A stretch of 64,000 bases of DNA from Baylisascaris procyonis (taxonomy: Eukaryota; Nematoda; Chromadorea; Rhabditida; Ascarididae), in NCBI GenBank assembly GCA_037389465.1, contig JAZARR010000088.1, forward strand, positions 1,922,001 to 1,986,000, written 5' to 3'. The notes under the pieces are model-generated. The model was not told the origin of the DNA. It worked only from the letters and a program-made list of their open reading frames with translations, and searched no databases. Position numbers and translations under genes: made by a program. This document shows, piece after piece, positions 12,601-21,600 of this stretch (the stretch's first letter is position 1; the number at the start of each line of letters is the position of its first letter).

Positions 12601-15144
12601 TCTAATGAGAGGCTCACAAATGAGAACATATCATTGCCCAATAAGCATCGAAATCAGAGTTATGAAAGATAACAAACCGAACCCTTACACTTGGCAGTAC
12701 AAGCCGTTACCACTCAACGAAGCAAAAATTAGAAAAAATTAAACAGCACATGAATTTCTGTGCGCTCAATAAATGGGTATCTATTATACTAAAAAATAAC
12801 AAACAAATTATTGAAAGCAATAGAAAAGCTACGAATAGAAAAACATAGAACGTCAATAAATTTGCACTATGAACGATCCTTTCTGGTAAACAACTGATGG
12901 AGAAACAAAAACATCTTAAGGAGCCAGATCGAATGATTTGAAAAGTTATCCTAGCTCAATACAGCTAAGCTTTTCACTTGGAAGCACAATAAACAATACT
13001 AAAGCAGAAAAAAAAATAGTTCCAAGACTAGTAGCAATATTCCGCCTCTAGCAGCCCATATTCATTTGTACATCAGAGTTGCAAAAACAAGATCCACTAT
13101 TGATCCATCGAAAACAACCACTATCCGATTAAACGGATATTACAAAAAGGTTAAGAATTGAGGAATCTGAATTTGTAGCTGATTTATTTCCACACCTTGA
13201 AGGAAATATACTCCCACAGTTCCACACATAATGCATTTCGTTATATCTTCTTTCCAAATAGCCAATACCTCTACATTTTCAATACGGCAGAACTACTCTC
13301 ATTTGGAAAAAAAAAGACTGAATAAAAACAATGTCCATTGCAAGAATCACGAAATTATTGGCATCCTCTCAACTAAATAGTTTTGTTCATCCCATCCCAG
13401 ATTAGCAGAGATGCGACTCGCATGATGCTACGATAAGAAGCAATGCAAACAATTTCCCGTGTTAAGAAAATTTCCATTGTCATCGGATGAACCATCAAGC
13501 GCTTGGCATTACCTGTCAGCCAGCGCTATTATGTGCTAAATTACCACTGCAAAACTTATTCAAAAAGTTGCAATTATTACTGAAAATGACGATAAACTTA
13601 CGCCATAGAGAGGATCGTTGCGATCTGTGGAGGAGTTTCCGGTTCATGCGCACCGAGATCTCTAGCATGAGAATCATACAAGTTAGCATAACTAAACTCT
13701 GCGCCAATAGTGCAATATCAAAGCGTTTACCAAACCTGTAAACAGTGATCAACCGTCATATCCACTCCGTACCACATCAGCAACACAAATTCCTTTAAGG
13801 CAAAAATGATTGGAATATTCAAGCGGGACTAAGAATTCAAGGAATTCCAGAGGATACAACAGTAAACGAATCAAAAAACACACGTTTCGAGGCGCTGTTT
13901 CCAATTTTAAGAAAAAACTGACCAAACTTGTGCGTCAAATAGTACCAAAAGCAAGGAAAAAATTCGGAAGAAAATAATTTGCATATAAAGTCATCAGAAC
14001 CGAGTGGCAAATAACATATGCAATAGTTGAAATTGAAGAAAAAACAGAGACAAGAACAAAATGTAACGAGAAAATTGCAAGTTAGCTGTCATGTTCTACT
14101 TCGACTGTTTCACTGCAGCAACTAATCGGGTATTAACTTACTGATTTTATATAAGAATGGATGCGTTTGCTTAGTCGGCGATCAACAGAACTCCATATTA
14201 ATGATACATAAGAACTTCTCATAAACAGATAAAACAATAAAACGATAAGCACTTCAAAAAGAGCAACTAAATTGCGCGGATCGAAAAAAAGTTTCATTGT
14301 TCAAGAAACTGCTCTATGATAACACAACAACACTATAACACAACAGGCGATCAATGCGGTAATATCGCCTTCTATACCGTCGCACTTTGCATGATGTCGA
14401 GGGATTTGAGTATCTAAACAATGAATGCAGATTGCGATAACGGAATAAGAATAGCAGCTAGCCACGTACTGCATGATGTGACGCGAGACTTCATGAAATA
14501 TTTGCACAAGGCTTTCAACGTTGACCTTATCACTTTATCATTCTCACTACAAATGAAGTTTTTCTAGTACAAGTATCTATCAAAAAAATCAGTTTTCCCT
14601 CGAGTGAAATTTCATGTCGATATAAATGAAGAATTCAACGTGAAAAAAATCCACTGCGAAAAAACGCGAAATAAAGATGATCCATTTATGAATAAGAAAA
14701 ATATTTACCAACTTTAAATTTCAAAAACAATCTCTCAGTTCTCAAAAACACCTGACTGCCTATAAATCCTTAAGAAAGCAGTGTTAGAGATCTGCGTAAC
14801 TTTGTAATTAATAATAATATTTAAATAACGAATAAAACGTGATAAGTGCGCGGCGATAATACATCACATTATTCACTTTTACGTCGAACTATCCGATACG
14901 GAACAGATTAACGAAATGAAACTAACCAAAAAAGAACGCGAAGTATATTTGCGATGCATAACGAAAGACAGACGAGTAATGAAAATCCTTGTGCGTTTTT
15001 ACGTTCGAGAATCTCTAAATATTGAAAGATATACGGTATGCCACCACCGAAAATAATGAAGAGAGACGCGAATACGAGCACAAAGTTTGAGATCAATCCC
15101 TTTAGCGGAATCAGATCCACACCTGCACGATCGATTACCATCAT
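53..15144 (-). CDS. SLC66A2: SLC66A2/PQLC1-type PQ-loop membrane protein, whole spliced gene (3' end off window)
   Basis: Five exons on the minus strand (14927-15144, 13602-13735, 5646-5755, 3129-3238, 53-155) join in matching phases to 225 codons. The translation follows human SLC66A2 (about 271 residues) almost throughout: FWFGKRFD across exons 1-2, KHFWAW in exon 3, LGMPQL and TGMS across exons 4-5, and VLMWLLGD and KTAYF in exon 5. The family has seven membrane spans arranged as two PQ-loop repeats. SLC66A2 is thought to act on endosomal or trans-Golgi membranes; its substrate is not firmly known. The second PQ motif is intact, but the first reads FQ instead of PQ. The last roughly 40-50 residues should lie left of position 53. 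Intron 2 (5756-13601, 7,846 bp) contains a complete GPCR gene on the opposite strand. Family assignment is by recognition, with no search run. Confidence 0.9.
156..3128 (-). other. Intron 4 of SLC66A2-like gene
   Basis: About 3 kb between coding exons 4 and 5. A GC-richer block at 840-1855 holds open frames in several phases. The most protein-like is a 67-codon minus-strand frame (1652-1855) that I could not identify. The rest is AT-rich with nothing recognisable. Confidence 0.6.
1652..1855 (-). other. Unidentified 67-codon open frame in SLC66A2-like intron
   Basis: Open between in-frame stops, no ATG at its start. The translation has a helical, protein-like pattern (HVIIALRDISTVVGACRDCT, then KELIEFAPRTLARRH). 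The opposite strand is also open here, so composition may explain it. It could be an unrecognised nested exon, a transposon relic or chance. Confidence 0.2.
3129..3238 (-). CDS. SLC66A2: SLC66A2-like exon 4 (second PQ-loop)
   Basis: The acceptor is CTCTTTCAG and the donor AG|GTTGAA. The 110 nt encode YIEALGMVSLLVEASLGMPQ followed by LIRNYKRRSTTGM. This carries the canonical second PQ dipeptide and the basic, Ser/Thr-rich loop of the family. The last 2 nt are completed by T from exon 5 to give the Ser of TGMS. There is no long ATG-initiated frame here; the exon was found by looking for the PQ motif. Confidence 0.88.
3239..5645 (-). other. Intron 3 of SLC66A2-like gene
   Basis: 2.4 kb holding an (AT)n microsatellite (3595-3642), an imperfect direct duplication near 4236-4297 and an A-tract at about 4407-4424. 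It also has a small minus-strand open segment at 4501-4648 that ends next to a GTAAGT sequence. No gene is supported. Confidence 0.55.
3595..3642. repeat. (AT)n microsatellite
   Basis: Uninterrupted AT dinucleotide run in intron 3 of the SLC66A2-like gene. Confidence 0.95.
5646..5755 (-). CDS. SLC66A2: SLC66A2-like exon 3
   Basis: The 110-nt exon lies between a TTTTCAG acceptor and a CAG|GTGAGT donor. It encodes GDVIKHFWAWSDLSSYLLAL and the next span ending ALLIQ, aligning to the HFWQWSSFSDY segment of human SLC66A2. It is separated from exon 2 by the 7.8-kb intron that hosts the opposite-strand GPCR. Confidence 0.88.
5756..6997. other. Intron interval 5' of the nested GPCR (likely receptor promoter)
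   Basis: This 1.2-kb stretch lies between SLC66A2-like exon 3 and the receptor ATG. It contains a GC-richer block (about 5930-6340) with short open frames on both strands, none recognisable. Since the receptor is complete downstream, its promoter and any untranslated first exon would be expected here. No TATA or Inr element can be defended by eye. Confidence 0.3.
6998..7333 (+). CDS. Amine GPCR exon 1 (N-terminus, TM1-TM3 start)
   Basis: Encodes residues 1-112, including FGNLLVLCF, NLGLTDFLVG and ADVTFCTCSV. The donor GTTAGT follows the Val codon in phase 0. The ATG follows an AG (TCACCAG), so a spliced or trans-spliced leader could join immediately upstream. Confidence 0.9.
6998..11932 (+). 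CDS. Biogenic-amine GPCR (class A rhodopsin family), whole spliced gene
   Basis: Six exons (6998-7333, 8607-8780, 9352-9552, 10225-10378, 10995-11048, 11367-11932) give 494 residues with consistent phases. Hallmarks in order: FGN with Asn44 in TM1; LTDFLVG with Asp70 in TM2; Cys97 at the top of TM3; the amine-binding Asp104 in ADVTFCTCSV; DRY 121-123; Trp149 in TM4; Cys173 in the second extracellular loop; Ser185 (5.42) and Pro193 in TM5; CWLPFF 278-283 in TM6; W305, G307, Y308 and NPIIY 314-318 in TM7. This combination is typical of receptors for dopamine, octopamine, tyramine or serotonin at the plasma membrane. The third intracellular loop is short (about 55-60 residues). TTG, ATT or other upstream starts are not needed: an in-frame TAA at 6983 precedes the ATG. 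The 23-residue N-terminus lacks an N-glycosylation site, so an unseen upstream exon remains possible. Which amine it binds, and the orthologue, cannot be fixed by eye. Confidence 0.92.
8607..8780 (+). CDS. Amine GPCR exon 2 (TM3 end, DRY, TM4)
   Basis: The acceptor is ATTCCAG and the donor ACG|GTATGC, phase 0 at both ends, 58 codons. It encodes VTICVISVDRYLAVTRPLRY, then a basic intracellular loop and TM4 with IIWSFS. It has no internal ATG-initiated long frame and was found through the DRY motif. Confidence 0.9.
9352..9552 (+). CDS. Amine GPCR exon 3 (ECL2 Cys, TM5, start of ICL3)
   Basis: The acceptor is ACTTTATAG and the donor CAA|GTTAGA, 67 codons, phase 0. It carries the loop cysteine (TACFVG), TM5 with SVVFAFFLPASVTL and the start of the third loop (YRLARNRQRALDRG). 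The donor is not a strong consensus; the exact 3' boundary is the least certain junction in this gene. Confidence 0.85.
10225..10378 (+). CDS. Amine GPCR exon 4 (ICL3 end, TM6)
   Basis: The acceptor is AATTTAG and the donor A|GTAAGC. It encodes GMVEHQRRVLRTHERIAKT, the G-protein-coupling helix before TM6, then FLFCWLPFFGLYLT. Cys, Trp and Pro of the toggle motif and two consecutive Phe residues (6.51, 6.52) are typical of amine receptors. Confidence 0.9.
10995..11048 (+). CDS. Amine GPCR exon 5 (ECL3, TM7 start), GC donor
   Basis: A 54-nt exon after AACTTCAG encodes NYQCKCIPTVVIDIASWL. To keep the TM7 frame into the next exon (GYCNSMLNPIIY) it must end at CTTG followed by GCAAGT, a GC-type donor. 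The nearby GT would put the next exon out of frame. Confidence 0.82.
11367..11932 (+). CDS. Amine GPCR exon 6 (TM7 NPxxY, helix 8, C-tail, stop)
   Basis: After ATTTTTAG the exon encodes YCNSMLNPIIYSFTVKEFKR, an amphipathic helix 8, and a long polar tail of about 170 residues. The tail has basic Ser-containing sites (KPRRRSF, RRQT) that could be phosphorylated. It ends at TAG 11930-11932. Confidence 0.9.
11933..13601. other. Receptor 3' UTR and remaining host intron
   Basis: The first roughly 330 nt are probably the receptor 3' UTR, ending near the AATAAA at 12257. From there to the SLC66A2-like exon 2 at 13602 the sequence is AT-rich with no open frame or structure I can support. Confidence 0.5.
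12257..12262 (+). promoter_or_regulatory. Candidate polyadenylation signal of the amine GPCR
   Basis: A canonical AATAAA about 325 nt after the receptor stop codon, in an AT-rich setting. It is the first consensus hexamer I see downstream on the coding strand. Its use is inferred. Confidence 0.45.
13602..13735 (-). CDS. SLC66A2: SLC66A2-like exon 2
   Basis: The acceptor is TTTACAG and the donor is a strong C|GTAAGT. The 134 nt encode FGKRFDIALLAQS followed by a span rich in Met and Leu, matching the 'GRRFE..LLWQS' segment of the human protein. A polar cytosolic stretch ends SSLW, and the final C pairs with the GA opening exon 3 to give Arg. Confidence 0.9.
14927..15144 (-). CDS. SLC66A2: SLC66A2-like exon 1 (start codon, first PQ-loop)
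   Basis: The exon begins with two adjacent ATGs at 15144 and 15141 and encodes 72 codons plus 2 nt. It contains a hydrophobic first span, then GGGIPYIFQY (the first PQ-loop, with F where P is usual), then NAQGFS and a second span ending ILRVLF. The donor is TTTTG|GTTAGT. The split Trp codon is completed by the G that opens exon 2, giving FWFGKRF as in SLC66A2 proteins. Upstream sequence (15145-15200) shows no obvious trans-splice acceptor. Confidence 0.9.
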
Positions 15145-15940
15145 TTCTTCACGAGTTATTTACTCGTTGAGGGCAATCACAACCGAGGACAGCTAGCTGT
15201 CTACAAAAGGCAGCCCCAGACACACCGTCGGTAATACGTATCGGCTGCAATGCCCTGTCGCATTTGCATTGCCCAAAATGCTGCACGTTCCCACCTGCAA
15301 GCTTATTTCGTTTTCCGTCATTCACTAATAGTACTCGCCACATATGACTCATACTTCCGCCTCAAAAGTGTCATACAACCGCTCTTGAATCTATTAAATC
15401 GATATGACTCAAGCTATTAAACATCGTAGCATCGAAACTGAACAATACAATCGCAACAGTCAATCTTTTAACACCCTAAACGGCCAGTACCTATTAATAA
15501 AACGTAACTCTACTTTAAAAGTATCTATTATAGGCTCAAATCAATGAGAGGGTTGAGCGGAAACTAATAAATCACATACATACCCCAATCCCTCCCTCAG
15601 CTGGACATTACGCGAACGGGGGAAGAGGAGATTGACCCATACTGCAAATTTAATACTTTTAGACAACTAACGACAACATGGCGAAGAAGCATCGAGCAGA
15701 ATTAAAATAATTCTGAAAAATAGGAGAAAAATCATCGATAATGGAAAAAATTCGATGGCTTTCCAGGCAAACTGATAGGTCCCCAAACTTCATCATTTGC
15801 GGGAAATGCGTTAAAATGACCTCTCATAATTAAACCACTCAAACTTCAACTTCACTGCGTGAAAAAAAAACCCCCCACAATTTGCCAAATTTCAACCGAA
15901 AATAATCAGTCCCAAAATTTTTTATTTAAGCGTAATTGAG

Positions 15941-15986
15941 TGGGAGCGGGGGAGGGGAGGGAGGGAGGGAGTGAGGGGTGGGAGGA
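15941..15986 (+). repeat. G-rich purine tract
   Basis: GGGAGCGGGGGAGGGGAGGG-type sequence with repeated GGGA units on the plus strand, about 0.8 kb upstream of the SLC66A2-like start codon. It could form a G-quadruplex or be a promoter-proximal purine element. Inference. Confidence 0.75.
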
Positions 15987-18336
15987 GATACACTAATTCT
16001 GATCAGCACGGAACACATCGAAGAAGCTATTCATTGATTCATACCCTAATAAACAATGGGTTGAGAGACTCAAAACTTCTTTTAATTAAAAGTTTCATTT
16101 CTTTTCCTTTTGCTTATTAGAAAAGAGTGAGAGGAATGGGGAGAGGGGAAGAGGGATGAAGAGAGCAAAATAGAGCTGCTGTGATCTAATTTAATCTCTT
16201 CGTTATTTTATCTTTGCCAAAAATCGCAATTTCTCACTCTAATTTTTTTCCATCACTAATATCACTATTTATTCTCCAATTCTAGTCATCACTTCAAACA
16301 ATTCATCCTTTGATAAATTAAACTAATTTCACGATTATTCTCTAATAAAAATACAAATAAAGCACTAATTATAATAAAAACATTTAAAAAAAAGATTGAA
16401 TATATGAATACGGCAACAAAATTTTTCTGTTTTGATAAATTAGATCGAAATATAAGCCATGTTTATAAGTATTTTTCATACAATAAATTCATAGAATTTT
16501 ATAAGTAACACTGCGAAATTGCAACTGACCGCAAAAATTCACCCACCAGACATATTTACGCAATTCGATATTTGTCTGTGTCTTCCATATATATTGTTAA
16601 TCTAAATTATAGTACAGTATTCTGTAAAATGCAATATTTTACAGTACCCCAAGAGGTATTCGAAGGTAAACTGTAAATGAGATGAAGTATTTTTTAGATG
16701 AATTTTTAGGTGCAAAATGCAACAACACTACCATCAACTATGACATTTTCTAAAAGAACTTCACATTTCCATTCAGCCAAAAATGAAAAAGTGAGTGATT
16801 CGAACACTCAGAATGCCTCATCATTCTCTTCTGAAACCGACGTGCTCATGTTGCTGAAATTTAGCGATCTGTTCAGACGATTTCAAATAAGCAAATCAAG
16901 AGTTCGGACTTAAGCATAAGCTGCTTTTTGCATGTTTTTTTTTTTACATCCTTCCATCTTTTTTATTAATATTTTAGCAACGAAAAACATGTTACGAAAT
17001 TCGGTTTAAAACAGGAAAGTATTTAGGTCGTTTAAAACGAACAACAGGTAAAGATGAATTGAACGACTCAACTGTGAATAAAAGAGCTGCTCCAAACGGA
17101 AATTTAGATCAAAGTGCGATAAACTTTTGCCGAGTGGTATGATCGGAACCGAATGAGTGCACAACACGTGCCGGAAGTAAAGTCATCATGAGCGTTCTCG
17201 CCTATGCGATAGCCGCATCTGGCCTTCCTTAACATATCGACTAAATCGTGTATATTCCCTCCCCTTCACCTCTTGTTATCCGCAATTTTGACCGAATTAC
17301 ATTAGAAAAGTTAACCGAATGCAACGTCTTAGTCACCAGCTTCCACCAATGAAACAACGATTAATTCATGCTGTGCCATAGAATTGGTCCACTTGAACCA
17401 AAGATTTCAGATAATAACTAAGTACCATTATAAAGATAGGGAAAGAGAAAATCACGATAACGAAAAGAAGAAAAAAAAAGTCAAGAAGACACATCGACAA
17501 GCAAAACTGGCTGTTGATGAGTATGATGCAAGGCTCACAAAGAGAAGTTATCGAAAAAGCATTAAAAAGCTGAATGAGAAAATTGTTTACTTCCTCAGAA
17601 ACAAAAGTTTCTAAATGATTATCTTGTGATTAAATTAAAACAATGTTGTATTCGTTCCAAAATTACATTCTCGTAAATGACAATGAACTTGATGCAAAAG
17701 TATTAAAATAACGAATCATTGATTTCTTGATGTGATTTCTTTCGCACAATCGATATGCGTTGCGATCAAAGCTGAGATTCGATTTAGAGATTAAAAATAA
17801 AGCGATAGCAAAATTTAGACAAACTGTTATAAACCCTCTCCCCTCTTTAAATACCTCCGCTCATAATTAATGGCGCAATAACTGTCGATTAGAGACGAAG
17901 CATCACCCGATCTGCACTTCTGATTTCAATCATCGTTCTGTCGGTTCCTATTTGGGCAACTAACCCTTACTCGACGGCGATAAATAACCATTTCACAAGC
18001 ATTCGTTCGAATTCACACCTCAGCTCTAATCCCGTAAGCAGACTAGAATCGTTAGCTATTTCGGGAGGGTATTAAGCTACGTTTTCAACGTTTTTCTTCA
18101 CTACACAGTTTCTGAGAGCAATTCAACTTCAGAAATTTTTGAAGTGGAATTTTCAAAAAATAAAAAAAATAAAAACAAAAACACAAAATTTTAAAACCAC
18201 GTTTACGAGCTGAATGATAGACAGCTAAAAACTTTGTAGCAGTAAACAATTAACTCACCAAGCATATTGACTTATATGCAAATACTTAAGCCAGACCACG
18301 CATGCGAAAAAATTGTAAAAATTGAAGATGAAAATA

Positions 18337-18361
18337 TACACACACACACAGAGAGAGAGAG
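18337..18361. repeat. Short (CA)n(GA)n compound repeat
   Basis: ACACACACAC followed by AGAGAGAGAGAG, intergenic. Confidence 0.9.
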
Positions 18362-18653
18362 AAATATCAGTCAGTATTCAAGAATATGTGAAACGTTTAA
18401 AGAGGATGAACGAAAAAAAGATTTATGAGAGGTGAAATTTCCTCACATTTGTTTCTAGAAAAATTCCAGCATTTCTTTAGTTTTCTTTTCTCTCTAAACG
18501 GATGCTTCTCTCATTGAGAACAGTTGCTTAGCTAATTTTCCTCTTTTTTTTAAAGTTGGAATCAATCTTAAAAGAACGAGACGATGAAGAAATTAAGCAA
18601 GCTATAAATCTAAAAAAAAAGTGAGAGCATTGAGAAATCAGCCAAGCCGAAAA

Positions 18654-18666
<13 letters not shown>

Positions 18667-18684
<18 letters not shown>

Positions 18685-18685
18685 T
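18667..18685. repeat. Short (TA)n run
   Basis: Dinucleotide run next to A-tracts, intergenic. Confidence 0.85.
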
Positions 18686-21600
18686 TTTAAGATAATTTAA
18701 TGGAAGTGAATAAAAGTAATAATAATAAAATTACATATGCCTCTAGCATCGATAAAATACTTCGCCTTTTTTTCAAACATTAAAAGATGGAGAACTTTGC
18801 GATTATATAGCGTAAAACAAAAATGCACACGTTTAAGACGATTATGAAAATGTACATCTGAGTGATGCTGTGGGGTACAGAGTCGATAAACGAATCCCAT
18901 AGGAAAATATTTCAAAGTTTATTAATTTTCGAATCTTTCAACATCTCAAATACAAAGCTGTCATCGAAGAAGATAAAACAACTTCGAACCTAATTGATGA
19001 GTACACCAATTGTCGAAGAAGTGAGCTCATTTGACGATCTATTGAAATGCATAACATTCACCCATTTCGTGGATAGTATTGCAGGATAACAACGATGAAG
19101 TGCTTGTAGGCTTATTCTAGATGAAAGATGATGTTTTCAGGGCAAAAGACCTCGATCCACCGCTAAAGCTCTAGATAATGAACCCTGCTAGTGGGTGTAC
19201 TCATCACAGCTTATATGAATAACAAAGTTAGCAAAGTCGACTTCAAAAGTTTAAATTCAACGACCACATAACTCCACTTTTCGCCATCCCCTCCCCTCCC
19301 CCTTCCAGACTGAAACAAAGTTCCTTAACTTTTGACAGTGGTAAATATATATATACAACGATCGAAGTAAGCCTTCTGAATCAATGAAGACATGCAATCG
19401 TTTTAAATATCCCAAAAAGGCATATTAGAGAAGATGAAAACAAAAATATACAAACAAATATAAAATGAATTTTCCATGATGGAAGTAAAACAATCGCGAA
19501 ATCGAAACATTCGAACTAACAGCATATATTGCAACTGCATTGAAAACTTCGAAAAAAAAAAAGAAAAACAACAAATAATTGCATTTGCAATTGCAATATT
19601 TTCAGCGTAAAACTGTATAAAATTTATTTGTGAAATTTAAAAATCTCTAAAATTACAACGATGAAATAAATATGAAAGCATAAAACAGCATTTGATAAAT
19701 ACAATCGTATTAATATCAACAAGAAGCATTAAAAAAAACAAAAACAAAACACAATCACAGATTGATGAAGAGAAAATGCAAAACGCATATAAAATCAAAT
19801 ATCAATTAAATATCATAAAATATCATTGAAAATATGCTGCAATATCATTTAATATGAAAGATTAAGTCATAAAAGAAATCAACCGGCAATCATTCCGCCA
19901 AATGGCGTCTATTGTCAGCCTTTGCCTTTATACTGATGCTTAGAGATATTATAAGATCGAAACGAGATGAAAATGATTTCAAACATAAACTCTTGTGCTT
20001 AAACACGACGCTTAGCTGAGCAATCTTTCGGTCATACGATACTCCTACATCGGCGATGAAAAGTATTCTATCTTTAGCTGAAAGTACTCAAACGATACAA
20101 TAATGCACTATAAACATGAAAAAAATATAAATATAAATACATAAACACGCATAAAGACATATATGTGTATACATATGGATAAATATTTGCATATTTACAC
20201 ATATGAATATATACACATAAATATATACACACATGTTTATATATTTTTGTACGTATAAGAATAGAAGGTGATAATAATATCCGTAGATGTATAATATCCA
20301 TAGAATTCACAGAAGTATTATAATATCCACATAATTCATAGAAGCATATGTGCTGATAGAATGATAAAATTGATAAATATATACCTATGACGCAAATAAA
20401 ATCGTACGTCACATTACAAGCAATTAACAAAATTCATAGAACGTGCCATGAATACTGCTAGTGGATATGCCAGATAGCTGCTCATGTTAAATATACGATC
20501 ATCATCTAAATCACTAATAAACGATCGGTTAGGAAGGAAAATAATCTTTCTGAGACATCTGTTGAACATAGCGTGAATAAAAGCGATCGCAAAATCGTCG
20601 GAAACGCCGAACAATCACTCTGCTAACAAAATTAGAAATTTTATTTTGCTTTCGAATAGAAATATGAAATCAAGATCCATTCACTTCATTCCTGAATACA
20701 TCTCAACGTCTCATAACAGTATTAAAGAACATAAAACCGAGCTCAAAATCGATGTCACTGTTCGTTCCCTACTCCCCTTCTCATTTCTCTAGCTCGAAAT
20801 TTAGAGTAGAAAGCAAACATAGAACGAAGCAAAGCAATCAAGCAGTATAATGGAAATGCGGCACTGACGCAAGCATTTGTAAATGAGAACAAGCTAAATT
20901 ACGAAACGAATCGCCAAAGACGGTAACCATTACGCGCCGTAGTGACAACACTTGCTATCTATCATGGTGTATTCACGCTCGATATCCAAGCAAGCACCTC
21001 TTTGCTACGAAATTTTCTGCTATAGAACACAGCGCTTTTCCAAAAAAGCATTCGCTCTTTTTTAAGACACTGTTTCTTTGTTAAGCATTCGCTATTTTTT
21101 AAAGTTTGGACAAAAGGTCGAAACCGCGTTTTCCTTTTTTGCTTTAGCCATTGGTTTCGCATTAGGCGTTTCGTTGTATACTTTCCTGAGTGCTCGTTAA
21201 TAAAATAATATAACTAGAAAATTTTGTAAGGCGGCTAAGTCGACCAATCGATGAGACCATTCACGCATTCGCGATGAAATACCGAATGCCCACCTCTTTA
21301 GTTGACTGGTGAACTGGCGACATCTCATTTCGTCCGTTACGGTGAAACATGAACTCGGTGTGGAGGGCGCACGATTAATTTACCACTCTATAAAAACGAA
21401 CCTTCAATAAAAACTGCGATTAATCGACAACCCAAAAACTAAACAGATAAGAGGGCGCATTCATACCTACATGTTGTTCCATTTATGGCCATATTTAAGC
21501 GGCACTGTACTGCTAGATGAAAAAATTAATCTAGCCGTTACTTCGAAATCAAGTGAAACTATTGCCGTAGCGCCATTTTACTGCAAAACAGCAAGAGATA

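Noticed and set aside
19137..19200. GATGTTTTCAG followed by a GKRPRSTAK-like reading resembling a homeodomain arm
   Set aside because: The frame stops after 16 codons and shows no homeodomain helix; chance similarity.
20074..20430. 118-codon minus-strand frame rich in Tyr, Ile and Cys
   Set aside because: Low-complexity TATA/CATA sequence produces the pattern; no motif, no splice context.
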